A DNA stretch of 64,000 nucleotides from Macrotis lagotis (GCF_037893015.1 NC_133666.1:467381642-467445641), one strand, 5' to 3'. Shown: positions 1 through 11,800, counted from the first letter of the stretch. Numbers and translations are program-made. Notes: generated by a model not told the origin, from the sequence alone.

Positions 1-114
1 CACGCCTAGGTGTGAGGTACCTGTACCTTGTAAGGTGTATCTTGTAAGGTTCATGAATAAAATGTTCGATTTTCTCTCACTCTAGCAGGTTTTTCTTTTC
101 ATTCATTTATAACA
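1..114 (+). repeat. 3' part of the 5' LTR of the class I ERV
   Basis: Matches 6,717-6,826 with a few substitutions and a small length difference near the end. It contains the AATAAA polyadenylation signal around 55-60 and ends AACA just before the primer site. Most of this LTR lies outside the window. Confidence 0.75.
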
Positions 115-117
115 ATT

Positions 118-136
118 TGGGAGCTTGTGTCAGGAT
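118..136 (+). other. Degenerate primer-binding site, tRNA-Pro type
   Basis: TGGGAGCTTGTGTCAGGAT starts three bases after the LTR end. It differs from the gammaretroviral proline-tRNA primer site by a few substitutions and one extra base. The position, immediately after an LTR ending in CA, is the strongest support. Confidence 0.6.
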
Positions 137-1802
137 CTTCAGAAGCCCTTGAGGAAGCCCCAGAAGAGACGGGGGGAAGGAGTGCTCATAGCTTGTTTTC
201 AAGCCAGATCCTCGTTTCTTTTCCGGGGTTCCCTCAGGTGGATCTCTGAATGGACCTGAAACCCCGCCATTGACAGGGAGAGTGATGGAAAATTGTGGAA
301 ACGACCCAGAAAGGTAGGGAAACTTCGGTTTTTATCTTTTGAGGCTGATTCTAGACAATTCCAGGAATGGAAGTCCTAGATGGGAGGCCAGGGGTCAAAG
401 AAAAGGCACCTCAGGGAGGGGAGGAAGAGACCCCCCCCCATCTAATACCCAAGGAGAGGCCTTTGGGTAGGAAATGAGCTAGCTGGGACAGCGAAGATGC
501 TGTCCAAGGTCAAGAGAAAAGTAAGTTCATCAGATACTGCTGTTCTGAATGACCACAAATCCCCATCCAAGGACAGTCTGTCTGGTGGCCAAGGTTTGGT
601 TCTGATGAACAGTGAACCATAAGGTACCTTTAAATAAAGAGGAGGTGGAATATTCAGCATGCTGGATCATTGAAGAGGCTAAATTATGTCTAAGCAAGTT
701 AGAAAAAGATAAAAAAAAAAAATAGGTGGGATCTTCTGGCCACTCCTAGAGAGGAGGAGGCTAACAGTGGGGCCCAAGAGGAAAGGGAAAATCTGGAGAG
801 AGGAGAAAAAGAAATGTTTTCTAAATTAAGGAAGCCGGTTGGATCCAATGCTGTGTGAGTGAGTTTGAATGTTCCTGCAGGAGTGTGTGTATTTGTTCTA
901 CGTCCTGTTTTGTGGTACGTGTCTCTTTTAGGCATTTCTGGGTCTGAGGACCCAGCTCCAGTTTTTTTTTTCCAGCTCCAGTTTTAAAAGAGGGGGGAAA
1001 GCTGGGAGTTGGGCCCAGGAGTTTCAGAAGGTGGGGGAGAAGGAAGTAGTGTGCAGTGGCCCCCACGTGGAAATCAGCCCTTCCCTCACTGAGCCAGTGA
1101 TAGCTGTGCAAAGTATATAGAGTTAAAGAGAAGGGAGGGGGAAATCCATAAAGAGCTATGGCTTGGGAAGAGAGTTTAAGAGAAGAAGAACCTCTAAGGG
1201 AAAGATTGAGAAATTCTAGGAAGGAAGATTTTTTTTTTTATCCTTATGTGTGTCTGGGAAAGATTCCATGCTTTCTCCATGGGTTAGGGGAAGGGGTGTT
1301 GGGTTGGACACGTGTTGGTCTTGATCCCATCCACCATCTTGTTAAGACTTGAACCCTAGACTGAGTCTACCTAAATGCCCCACCCACCCATGGGGGGGGG
1401 GGAGGACAGGAGAGCTCAAGTGTTTAAGCCTTAAAAGGAAAGAGATCCCCTCCACAGGTGGGATATGTGATAGGGAAAGAAAAAAAAATATCTAAGATCC
1501 CGGAATTAAGAGACTTGTTTATTGAAAGGAAATCATGTTTAATGAATACCTGCTGGCCACATGGCCTGAGTGATGACTCATTGCTTTTGAAGTTTCTGAA
1601 CTAGAGTTTGGGGAGTACCTGGAGGATTTTAAAAGAAGGATACTACTGTTGCAACATTCTGACAACATTTGTACAGAATGGGAGGAATTAGATAACCTAG
1701 ATTGTTAAATTAGTTTGGGATTGAACTATTTTAACACTATTGTAACTTTTTCAAGGAGTTATGTGGTTTGGGATTTTAAACTTTATTGTAAACTTTATTG
1801 TA

Positions 1803-1957
1803 GGGGCGACTAGGTGGTGTAGTGGATAAAGCACTGGCTCTGGAGTCAGGAGTACCTGGGTTCAAATCCAGTCTCAGACACTTAATAATTACCTAGCTGT
1901 GTGGCCTTGGGCAAGCTACTTAACCCCATTTGCCTTGCAAAAAAAACCTAAAACAAA
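1803..1957 (+). mobile_element. Marsupial tRNA-derived SINE
   Basis: Complete SINE: A-box-like region CTAGGTGGTGTAGTGG, B-box GGTTCAAATCC, the CTAGCTGTGTGGCCTTGGGC block and an A-rich tail. AAACTTTATTGTA lies directly before it and is repeated at 1,958-1,970 as target-site duplication. It interrupts the class I ERV. Confidence 0.9.
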
Positions 1958-2760
1958 AAACTTTATTGTAACACCTTTGGGTTAAAGAAAAGTGGTACTG
2001 GGTTAACTAAGAAGAGAAATACCTAGGTTACAGGGATGTTTACTGATTTCTTTTGGGGAAAAGCTCTAATTGGTTTTAATAAGTTTAATAATGCATTTTT
2101 ATTTTGGATAGAGCTTTTGGAATTTGAGTGCTGGATTCTCTGTATAAAGTACTCTAAAGGTTTTCAAACTAAACTGTTGGGGAAGTTAGCTGAGTTGTAA
2201 TTACATTGGGTTTTCAATGTGTCATATGTATGAGATTGGATTCTGAGAATTTGGGTAAAGAGACAAAAGTGTAAAAAACATGGGATATTTATTTTGCTCT
2301 TGTTCTAAGGGAAATGAGATGTTTAAATAAGAATCTTAATATTTAATGTATATTAACACTGTATGTTTAATTTTAAAGAAGTCAAACTTCTCTTGGTAAC
2401 TGCAGACAGCTGATGGGGGGACTCTGAACAAATTGCAATTTGTGGGCCCTATTGTAAGGTAACTTATTGATGAATAAGATGTTTTTATCAGTTATGTGAT
2501 ATTTTGTAACTTCAAAGAGATTATATTTGCAATATTTAGTTATCTCTTGTGAATATGTTATTTAAATGCTGTATTGTTAAAGCCTGGGGATTAATGTGAT
2601 TGCTTTGAAGGGCAGTAAGGAAAATATGAAAAAGTATGTTACTCTATTACTCTTATTGCTGTTCTGTTATAATAAAATTAATAATGCATGTTGGAAATTT
2701 AAGGCTACCTAAGATGTTTTAATGGTTTTAAAGAATTCTGAAAAGTAATTTGTATGTTAG

Positions 2761-2904
2761 GGGGCAGCTACGTGTCTCAGTGGATGGAGCACTGGCCCAG
2801 AAGTCAGGAGATCTGGGTTCAGGTCAGACCTCAGATACTTAGTGATTGTCTGGCTGTGTGACCTTGGACAAGTCACTGAACCCAATTGCCTTGGGAAAAA
2901 TAAC
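2761..2904 (+). mobile_element. Marsupial tRNA-derived SINE, older copy
   Basis: Starts GGGGCAGCTACGTGTCTCAG and runs through the TGGCTGTGTGACCTTGGACA block to a short A-rich end. ATTTGTATGTT occurs on both sides as target duplication. It is more diverged than its neighbours and lies inside the ERV. Confidence 0.85.
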
Positions 2905-3207
2905 CATTTGTATGTTGAGGATGGCTAGTAGTTAAACAAGTTTACATATAGAAATTTCTAGCTATGTATGTGAATTGGGAATATTTTGGATCCATATATG
3001 TATATTCAAAAGAAGTGGTTGTTTGCTTTGAAGTAAAAGCACTATATAATATAGGAAAAATAAACACAGGATAATTTGATATTTCTCTATGCAATCTCCT
3101 GTACAAAGGAAGCATTTATTTGTTGTAAGATGCAAAAGGCTAGAAGGAGGTTTCTCTAGCCAAGGGGAATCTGATATGTCATCTTTATATAGAGATGGAG
3201 TATATAT

Positions 3208-3283
3208 GATTTCAGACAAACGGATGTCTCTAGTAAGAGGCAGGAGATTTCAGACAAACGGATGTCTCTAGTAAGAGGTAGGA
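3208..3283. repeat. 38-bp tandem duplication
   Basis: Two adjacent 38-bp units (3,208-3,245 and 3,246-3,283), each starting GATTTCAGACAAACGGATG, differ at one base (C/T). The duplication is inside the ERV and looks recent. Confidence 0.9.
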
Positions 3284-5566
3284 GACAGGCCTGTAGGGCC
3301 AGTCATAGTTAGAATACCAGGTTTTAGGCAAAGGCCCAAGAAGGATACTCAGAGCTTTAAGTAGGGGTTTCATTAATTGGGCCTCCATTAAGATTATAAT
3401 TGGAAATTACTGAATTGCATTCACTGGAAGTTCTGATTAGGTAAAACAACTATTTTAGATCACGGGACTTTTAATCAATTTTCTCTTATGTCAGATACCA
3501 GGATGTTCAACAAAAAGAAATGTTATTGGGTAAATGTCATGTTCTTGGAGCCAAGGAAGCCAATGGGCCAAGGATGTCAGATGACAGGGGTAGGAAGCCG
3601 AAGGGGCAGCTTCTCAGTATGGCCGAGGTTGGATCCCTTTGACTTGATTTCCCCAAAATGACATTTGGATAATGTCTCACCTGGAAGAATAGATCTGGCC
3701 TAAGACATTGGACTTACCCATGTGACCTCTGCCTGGACACTGACAGTCAATACTCATAGAGGAAATTTCCTTTAATGTCCTGGAAAGTTTTAGGTAAATT
3801 AGATCTAATAGCCAGAGATGGGTTAGGTGTCTGGCTCTGACACCTGCTATCAGCTACATGCTAAGATAGGAATTAAGTTTCCTTAGTTTTCATATTAGAG
3901 GGGATATTTAGAGAAGAATAGGAAATTCTTAGGATAATTAGTTTCAAGTTCTAGTTTTAGGAAAAGGAAAATATGGGAATGTTTGGAAAACAAAAAATTC
4001 ATTTTGGTTAAAGATGTTTGAGTTGTTGTAATGAGAGCAAAAGCTAAAATTGATTTATTTTTAAGCCAGATGCTGGGTAGTCTTAGAACAAAGATGACTG
4101 TTGAATGTATGTGTATGGAGCAAACTCCCAATGAGAATGATCACATTGACTCAAGCTTGTGAGTTTGCTCATGCAGTAAAATACTAATGGAAGCTTGTGT
4201 TAAAAGTGAACTATGTGTGTCAATATGGCAGTAAGGCAAAATGTAAATTGTAATAAGCCCCAGAATCTCATTGTTTAGTGATGGAAGCATATGTTTTGAT
4301 CTGAATAAGATGTTAAGCAGTTTCTTTACCAGAAGATAAGGTCTCAAGGAGTCACCAGAGATGGAGAGGACTTTTTTGGGATCAGATTCAGAAGATGCTG
4401 AAGGACATTGGATGCCTCCAAGGGAGAAGAGATGAGAAGAGAGGAGAGACACTGGACCAGTTATCTCCACCATCTCTCACCTATGTGTACATTGTTTATC
4501 TGTAACTTCCCCTTGACTCTGTAAGTGTGACAACCCTACTTATGCCCTTTTCCTTATAGAAAGGAGGAGGGGAGGCAGGGTGAAAATGTTCTTCATTGAG
4601 TAATAAAGAGGGAGATTATTGGGTGGCATTATTATAGCTATGTGAGTCTGTGTAGGGAATGAGTCCTATCTCTGATTTAGACAACAGGGTGTTAGTAAAG
4701 GTGGCAGGAGAGTCTAGCTGGCAGAAGTCAATGCCCAGTCTTTTGGTGTGGCTGTTGGACTTGCCCTAGTTCACAGCAGTTTGAGAATTGGCCTTGGGTA
4801 CACCTGGGTCTGGCCTAGATTCTCAGTCCCTGGTCAGAGGTGCACTGTGGGGCAGAATACTGATCCAGAGGAGAGAAATACCAATGGCATGTGACTGAGT
4901 CAGTTCAGGATGACTATTGTTTATAAGTGACTGGCCAGGATAATTGCCTGGGGAATAGCAAATGTCTGGACATGTTGAGAAGCAGGGTACATATATTCAG
5001 GACTCAACAACAAGATAGGTGGCCTCAGACTCATGTAAGATGAATGATGGTACCTGGATCCCTTGTAAAGATGCACAAACTGGGGCATTTGGTAAACTGA
5101 TTATGAATTAGTATGGACTTGCAAGGAAAGTGCTGAAATGGCCATTTGCAAGAAAGATAATTTAAAGAACATCACTAGGTATATTAGCTATTCTTGGGGT
5201 TCATCCAATGGCACAAAATCAGGAATTTAGTTTGAGTTTTGGAGCCAAGAAGAGCTTTCTAAAGACATTGGTATAAAAACTTGCAGTGGAAGGAGGTATA
5301 GCAACTTTAGAAATGTACCTATTATCATGATTATATGGCCTGTTTAACAGGGTCCTTTGGAAGTAAAGAGAAGGAACAGCATTATCGATTTGTTGGAAAC
5401 TATTCCTGGAAGACCAACTAGCACTAGAGGGACATTATTAGATTTGTAGGACTACTGCCTAGACCCAGTTGTCCAAAGAGTTGGTCAGGGAATTATCTAC
5501 ACTTAAGGGCCTACTACCTGGGCACAGGATGGGAGTTGAGGTTATGGAACCCCAATTTATATCCTG

Positions 5567-5824
5567 AATAGGCTAATAAGACTCCAAGTTAAAATAATTA
5601 CCAATCAAACAGCTAGGGTCTTGGACTTGCTGGCTACCCAAGCCACGCAAACAAGAGAGGCAAGTATTCAACATAGATTGGTACTAGACTACCTGTTGGC
5701 CGAGGAAGGAGTAGTCTGTGGTAAACTGAACTTGTCAAGTTGCTGCCTAAAGATAGATGACAATGGGCAGGTGGTAAAGAAGATAACCAGGGATATTAGA
5801 AAGTTGGCACATGTTCCAGCCTAA
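5567..5824 (+). pseudogene. Retroviral Env transmembrane-subunit ectodomain remnant (class I ERV)
   Basis: A readable frame holds a helical heptad-like stretch, then an immunosuppressive-domain-like segment ending in a C-x7-CC motif (cysteines near 5,719 and 5,743), then a lysine/arginine-rich helix ending LAHVPA before a TAA at 5,822. This is the layout of covalently linked SU-TM envelopes of gamma-type retroviruses. Beyond the stop, to about 5,945, frames with a hydrophobic anchor-like stretch can be followed only by shifting frame. No surface-subunit frame is intact upstream, so it is a dead copy. The family is seen from sequence; the precise lineage is unknown. Confidence 0.65.
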
Positions 5825-6135
5825 ACCTGGACACGCCCATTTGGTACCTCTTTGAATGAATGGGTTTACTGGTTGGTGATGGAAACAGTTACTAGGTATC
5901 TTACTATTGGCACTAAGTGGGAGAATCCTATTAGTTGTGTGCATCTCCCATGTATGATCCAGTTAATAACTCAAATAGTATAAGATTCTATCAGCAAATT
6001 AGGACTAGTGTATGGCTCTAAAAAGGGAGAGATAAAGATATTGATAGGGAAAGTCAGTAGTCCTATCTAGGATGAGGATTGTGAATTAATTTGAGGAAGA
6101 CACTGCTGGTGAAGTGTGAAGACGAAGTTGTTATT

Positions 6136-6150
6136 AAAAAGAAAAGGGGA
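6136..6150 (+). other. Polypurine tract of the class I ERV
   Basis: AAAAAGAAAAGGGGA, an all-purine run where plus-strand priming before the 3' LTR is expected. A SINE now sits immediately after it, separating it from the LTR. Confidence 0.6.
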
Positions 6151-6307
6151 GGGGCAGCTAGGTGGCGCAGTGGATAAAGCACTGGCCCTGGAGTCAGGAG
6201 TACCTGGGTTCAAATCCAGTCTCAAATACTTAATAATTACCTAGCTGTGTGGCCTTGGGCAAGCCACTTAACCCCATTTGCCTTGAAAAACCAAAAAAAA
6301 AAAAAAA
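6151..6307 (+). mobile_element. Marsupial tRNA-derived SINE inserted at the ERV polypurine tract/LTR junction
   Basis: Full-length copy close to the common form: GGGGCAGCTAGGTGGCGCAG head, GGTTCAAATCC B box, TTGGGCAAGCCACTTAACCC block and a long A tail. It begins the base after the purine tract. Confidence 0.92.
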
Positions 6308-6826
6308 TGGGGGGGGTGAGTTCTGAGGAATGTAGGGTGTTGGTCTTCACAGGGTGTGGAGGGGAGCCCTTAGGGAATCCATTACAAAGGTGGAATGCCC
6401 AGCCAATCAACAGGCTGGAAGAGTTTTCCTAATTCCATTCCAGGATTAGCAAAACCCAAACCAGTTCTCAACCAGTCAAGAGTGACTTAGAGATCTTGAC
6501 CTAATGCTACTGAGTTTGCACAATTAGGTAATTGAAGGTTCTTTAGCATATCATGCATTGTATGATGTGGGGGGAATCGAATTACGGGCATGTCATGGAA
6601 TGGGTGGACCTCTTAGATTGTAACTCAAACTCTGAGAACCTATGAACATCCAAGAGGGAAGGGAAAGAGTTTCTGAAGACCATAAATTACCTGACTTTGA
6701 AGACTAATTCATGTCTCACACCTAGGTGTGAGGTACCTGTACCTTGTAAGGTATATCTTGCAAGATTCATGAATAAAATGTAAAATTTTCTCTCACTCTA
6801 TCAGGTTTTTCTTTTCATTTTTAACA
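6308..6826 (+). repeat. 3' LTR of the class I ERV
   Basis: The right end is fixed by alignment of 6,717-6,826 with 1-114 and by the terminal AACA. The left end is inferred from the purine tract and may be off by some bases, as the SINE obscures it. Length is about 520 bp. AATAAA occurs near 6,773. Confidence 0.6.
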
Positions 6827-7480
6827 AGTTTAAAAAAAAAAAAAAAGAAGAACCCCTTAAATCATTTCCTGTGGCACATCATCTTGGTCATTTTATGAAC
6901 CACTTGAATTTCCCCATTGTGGCCCCTTGATATATCCCATATTGACCCACTCATTTCCTTCATTTATGAGTATGTCCACAGATAGACAAGGAACAAATTT
7001 ACATTTTGAATAAAGAGGCAAAGTGTGCAAAAAACATTAATACTGATACAAAAAATAATAAAAAGGAACAAGACTGAGAGTGTTGGTTTAAACTCTAACA
7101 GAGTTTGAGATGGGATCTGTGGGGAGGGAGGAATTTTTTTTATTTTCTTTTTTTAAAAAGCCAAAAATTAAAAAAGAAAACATCTTTCAAATCAATCCCA
7201 GGTTATAGACAAATTCTCCAAAACCACTGTCTGGCACCACTCCAACAAATGGGGGCGGGGTGGGGAAGTTCTTTGTTTATCATAAAAAATCTTGCCTTTT
7301 TATTCTGCTGCTACTGCTGCTGGGAGTGCATCTGGACTGGACTTGGGGCCTCCTATGGGAGGAGGGGCTGCCGAGGCTGTGGCTATGGCTGCTCCTCCTC
7401 CACTTTGGCAGCCTCAGCCTCTGGAGTGGAGACCACCAGGCTCTCACTGCACCTAGAAGGGGTGGGTGGGGGTGGCACCG
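6827..7480. other. Intergenic DNA, no supported gene
   Basis: Starts with an A-rich run. A GC-rich patch at about 7,310-7,480 gives short open frames that resemble no protein I know and run into a SINE 3' end. Confidence 0.5.
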
Positions 7481-7545
7481 GACCGTGTGGCCTTGGACAA
7501 GCCACTTAACCCCATTGCCTTGAAAAATCTAAAAAAAAAAAATGA
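7480..7545 (+). mobile_element. 5'-truncated marsupial SINE (3' end only)
   Basis: Only GTGTGGCCTTGGACAAGCC, CACTTAACCCCATTGCCTTG and the A tail remain. Confidence 0.75.
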
Positions 7546-7871
7546 AAAGGAAGGGGTGGGCAAAGTCTAGAAGAGTGCAGCCTAGTGGAAAATGATAAGA
7601 TGGCTGCCCTGGACACCTTCCTTAAATGGAGGATCTGAGAGGAGCCCACACTATCCACTGTCCACCCTCTTCAATCAAAGGGAAGGAAGGTGCATGTGTA
7701 TTATTACTCTTCCATTACCATTTCAGATAAGAGTGAGGTTCATCTCAAGTTTGTTTCTCCTCACTCTTTCTTCCATGTTTGTATATTATTATTCTCAATG
7801 AGAAAAATAGCAAATTCCACTCCTCCTCCTTCTTCCTTTCTCCACAAGTGTATTCCTTTTACACTATTATA

Positions 7872-8200
7872 AGGGGTACCTAGGTAGAGCAACGGATGAA
7901 GCACAGGCCCTGGAGTCAGGAGGAGGGAAATTCAAATCCAGTCTCAGACACTTGACACTGACAAGCTGTGTGACCTTGGGCAAGTCACTTAACTCTGCCT
8001 CTCATCTAAAGTCATTTCTAGTTGCTCTGATTCATATTTGGTCACTGGAAACAGATAGCTCCAGAGGAGAAAGTGAAGCTGGTAACAGCCCAGCACCTTC
8101 TCACTCAAATCCAGTTCATGTGCTTGTCAACGGGGAACAAAGGACAAACATCATTCCTTTGATCCTCACTTTCCTTGTTCCCTTCTTCAGTTACTGAGAA
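7872..8200 (+). mobile_element. Composite SINE with a non-standard long tail
   Basis: A degenerate tRNA-like head (to about 8,000) continues into a distinct tail, with GGTCACTGGAAACAGATAGC and, near the end, GGACAAACATC. The tail differs from the common SINE. A related tail appears in reverse at 37,940-38,120. It is an older family with a LINE-derived 3' part; the exact family is not assigned. Confidence 0.6.
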
Positions 8201-8429
8201 CACAGCCAAACCACCTCGGTAACAACTATTTTTCTTCTTCAACTCATTATTTCAAAAACGTCAAGGTTCTGAGAAAGCATTTGTTTCTTCTTGATTAGAA
8301 TGTTAGCAATCATCATACAGCCTGATCCACTTTCTTTTTCAGGATTATTTCTGACTCTTGTATTTGCATTTCAAAGTTCTTACTCAGTTCTGTCTTTTTT
8401 TTTGTTATCAGAAATGCTTGAAAAAATTT

Positions 8430-8790
8430 TTTAAATTAAATATCCATTTTCCCTATAGCATTATATTCAACATACTCAGGGCAAGTTATTCTTAGTTGTA
8501 ATTCTATATCTTTTGTCTTTCGGAATATTGTACTTTAAGATCTCTGATTTTTATTAGAAATTGCCAGGTCTTATATGTTCCCAACTGTGATTCTTTGGTC
8601 CTTGAACTGCTTCTTTCTGTATGCTTGTAGTAGTTTTTTTTTTCCTTTGACATGGGTACTCTTTATTTTGGCTATGATATTCCTGTGACTTTTCCTTGTG
8701 GCATTTCTTTTAGGTGGGTTCTTTTGAAACATGTATACTTTGGTTCTACTTTCTCAGGACCATCCAGGTTATTTTTCCCTTAAGGATACC
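8430..8790 (-). mobile_element. Old L1 fragment, ORF1 region
   Basis: Diverged match to 44,500-44,720 of the L1 in this window, sharing blocks such as CTTTCTGTATGCTTGTAG and GATATTCCTGTGACTTTTCC. The frame is broken. Confidence 0.6.
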
Positions 8791-9141
8791 CTAAGGTAGG
8801 TAGGTATATCTAACCCAAAGCCTATTCATGCAGCCCTTGATACATTTATTATTATACTAATTGGTAACATGGGATACATTGTAGTCATAAATAAATATTA
8901 AATTCCAAATGCAGCCCTTGACAGTTTTTTTGTTAGGGCATGTGACCCAGAAGAGCTAAAAGACTGGACACCCATTCCCTGAGAGTTGGTGGTGACTTTT
9001 TCTATTGCCATCAGCTCCAGCCTCACCCTGCCACGTCCCACCACTGTTAGGGGGTCAGTGACTAGTACTTTCAGTTTCATGTAATAGTGTTAATATCAAA
9101 TTAGCTTTTGCAAAGATTTTTATATCAAGAATAAACATATA

Positions 9142-9292
9142 GGGGCAACTTGGTGACGCAGTGAATAGAGCACCGGCCCTGGAGTCAGGAGGACCTGAGT
9201 TCAAATGTGACCTCAAACACTTAATGATAACCTAGCTGTGTGACCTTGGACAAGTCACTTAACCCCATTGCCTTGCAAAAACCTAAAAAAAA
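9142..9292 (+). mobile_element. Marsupial tRNA-derived SINE
   Basis: Full SINE with A and B boxes and A tail, flanked by AAGAATAAACATATA at 9,127-9,141 and 9,293-9,307. Confidence 0.92.
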
Positions 9293-9982
9293 AAGAATAA
9301 ACATATAAACCTTTTCCTCAATACCTCTAAGGCATACTACCCCCACCTGACCTCAGACTTTATGAGAGAAGAAGGCTCTTAGTATTGGCCACAAGATCTC
9401 TGATAGATGAGTCTTCTTCCCAGTTTCGTCTAGCAGGGAAACCCAGAGGTTCAAACATTGCTCCCAGACCATTGATGCTTCAATGGCAGTGTAATCCTGC
9501 TTGGATTCAGACTCTCAGACTCCTATAACTTGGTTTTTGTGTGTTGTGGGGTTTTTTTTGACCTTTCCAAACTCCCAACATCTGAGAATACATTTGCTTT
9601 ACCAGATACCAGAAGTGAAGGTGTTATTAAGAAGAGCCTCCTCTTCAACACATGATTAGCTAATGTAAATAACAGAATAACTATGTTCTTACCACATGTA
9701 TATGGATTCTCCTAGAAGCACCTCCCTAATGTCTTCTTCATGAAGAGAAACCATCTTTGCCCTAGAATCCACCACGTAGAGATACTTCTTGAGGCACCTT
9801 GTTGTATACACTACATTACACTTTCTATCTTTACTTTGCACTCTGGCTTTAAAAGATCTGAACATCTTTTTTCTTGGTCACAGGAGAAATCATTGTATAG
9901 CAAAAGTTGCTATATAGACAAATGTGCCGAGATGGGGGCTAAAGCAAAAGCAGAAGCATAAAGATTGAAATAAACCTGACTA

Positions 9983-10122
9983 GGGACAACTAGGTGGCAC
10001 AGTGGAGTCAGGAGGACCTAAGTCCAAATCAGACCTCAGAAACTTAATAATTACCTAGCAGTGTGACCTTCTGCAACTCACTTAATCCCATTGCCTTAAA
10101 TAAATAAAATTTTAAAAAAAGA
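9983..10122 (+). mobile_element. Marsupial SINE with internal deletion
   Basis: The head joins directly from CACAGTGG to AGTCAGGAGG, losing about 20 bases between the promoter boxes. GAAATAAAC(C/T)TGACT flanks both sides. Confidence 0.85.
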
Positions 10123-10189
10123 AATAAACTTGACTTGTATACCTGACAGTGAGATCAGATCAGGAAGGACCTATTGAAAAGAGAGGCAA

Positions 10190-10325
10190 GGGGCAGCTAG
10201 GTGGCACAGTGGATACAGCACCTGCCCTGGAGTCAGGAGTACCTGAGTTCAGACACTTACCTAGCTGTGTGGCCTTGGGCAAGCCACTTAACTCCATTTG
10301 CCTTGCAAAAACCTTAAGAAAAGAA
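10190..10325 (+). mobile_element. Marsupial SINE lacking most of its B box
   Basis: GAGTTCAGACACTTACCTAG replaces the usual B box plus the following segment, so about a dozen bases are lost between short TCA repeats and a few more after CACTTA. The rest is well preserved. Confidence 0.85.
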
Positions 10326-10667
10326 AAAAGAGAGACATTGTTAACTTCTATAGATCTGGCAACTGGGAGATATTTTAGGTTATCAGACAAAAAAGTAGCA
10401 TCATAAAGGCAGTATTTAAGGCAAAATTTTCTAATTGATAATTTAAGACTGATTGGAGAAAGTGTGGAACTTGAAAATCTTTGAAGATAATGGCCTTCTA
10501 TGATTTGCAGCCAAATAGCCTCACCATCAGTTAATAAATCAAGCATATATTAAAAGCACTATTTTCCAAGCGCTATATTAAGGCTGGAATGCAATGACAA
10601 CATTCAAACACTCCCTTCTACCCAAAAAGCTTATAGGAGAGACAAAAACAACAGTTGAAAACTCTTA

Positions 10668-10783
10668 CTAGTGAATAAAGCACTTACCCTGGAGTCAGGA
10701 GGACCTGAATTTAAATCTGGCCTCAGACACTTAATAATACGTGACCTTGGGCAAGTCACTTAATTCCATTGCCTTGCATAATA
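10668..10783 (+). mobile_element. 5'-truncated marsupial SINE
   Basis: Begins within the head (GTGAATAAAGCAC) and keeps the CCTCAGACACTTAATAATAC and CACTTAATTCCATTGCC blocks. Confidence 0.85.
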
Positions 10784-11019
10784 AAGGTATTAAAAATAAA
10801 GATTTTTAAGGGTTTCACAGTTTTCCAAATGTAATCTAAGTGATCCCCTTAATTCCAATTCCAGTTTATTGTCCATCACATTGCCCTTGTCAGTCCTAGA
10901 TATAGGTGCTGATGACTAATTTAATCATAATTCAACCATAAAAATTCACCTCTTTTTTCTGGAAAACAGATATTTTTCATTAATTTGATTTTCCCATCAC
11001 AAGAGGTCCTGTTGTGTTT

Positions 11020-11169
11020 CTTTTTTTTTTTCAAGGCAATGGGGTTAAGTGGCTAGGTAATTATTAAGTGCCTAAGGTCAGATTTGATTTGAACCCAGGT
11101 ACTCCTGACTCCAAGGCCAGTGCTCTATCCACTGCACCACCTAGCCACCCATGTGCCACCTAGCCACCC
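11020..11169 (-). mobile_element. Marsupial tRNA-derived SINE
   Basis: Reverse copy beginning with a poly-T run and ending CACCTAGCCACCC. The 5'-end motif GTGCCACCTAGCCACCC is duplicated in tandem. CCTGTTGTGTTTCT lies on both sides. Confidence 0.9.
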
Positions 11170-11309
11170 CTGTTGTGTTTCTGCTTCATGGTATGGTCAT
11201 GACCCTAAGTTCTCAAAAGATATATAAACCCAAAAAGTCAAGTACAAATTCCTAAAGGTTCTGCTTGGTCTAATATGTATAAAAAAATAACAGCTCTTTT
11301 CTGTAGTGG

Positions 11310-11800
11310 CAAAATAAAAACTGAGGGGATGCCCAACTAACCCAATTAAATTATAACATATGAATGTGATAGAATATTATTGTCCTATAAGAAATGATGA
11401 AGGAAATAATTTAAGAAATCCTGGGAATTTTTAAATAAATTGATGCAAAGCAAAAGAAGCAGAGCCAGGAGAATAAATAACAACAATATTGTAAAAGTAA
11501 CCAGCCTTTAAAAACTTAAGAATCAGTTCAACACAATGAGCAACAGCAGTTTCAAAGGACTAATGATAAAACCTACTATCTATCTCCAAATAGAGAAATG
11601 ATGACCTCAGAGGGTAGACTGAAACATCTTTTATTCTTTTTTTGGACATGGTTAGTGAGGAAATTAATTTTGCATTTCTATACATATTTAAAATGGATTT
11701 GGTTTTTCTTGACATGGGGAGGGAGGGAAAGGAAAGTGATTTTCACAACTGAAAAAATGAAACTGATTTTTAAAAAAATTTCTATCAAATCTTGCTTGAA
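11310..11800 (+). mobile_element. Old L1 3' end
   Basis: Includes the L1 3' landmark GAATATTATTGTCCTATAAG followed by AGAAATGATGA, and a 3' UTR-like region with GAGAAATGATGACCTCAGAG. The same arrangement recurs at 57,000-57,680. Confidence 0.65.

Larger units (their letters stand above)
1..6826 (+). mobile_element. Class I (gammaretrovirus-like) endogenous retrovirus, decayed, 5' LTR cut by the window edge
   Basis: The first 114 bases and 6,717-6,826 are two copies of one sequence. Both start CAC(G/A)CCTAGGTGTGAGG, both carry GAATAAAATG and both end in AACA, as expected of two LTR 3' ends. A primer-binding-site-like sequence directly follows the first copy, a purine tract at 6,136-6,150 precedes the second, and a retroviral transmembrane-envelope remnant lies between them at 5,567-5,824. 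That order gives a plus-strand provirus. No long gag or pol frame survives. Three marsupial SINEs (1,803, 2,761, 6,151) have inserted since. Class I is inferred from the proline-type primer site and the envelope type. Confidence 0.75.

Noticed and set aside
7105..7523. Overlapping plus-strand open frames of 134 and 87 codons
   Set aside because: They cross a GC-rich patch into a SINE 3' end and show no recognisable protein.
10160..10546. Minus-strand 128-codon frame
   Set aside because: Reads through the antisense of a SINE; no independent support.
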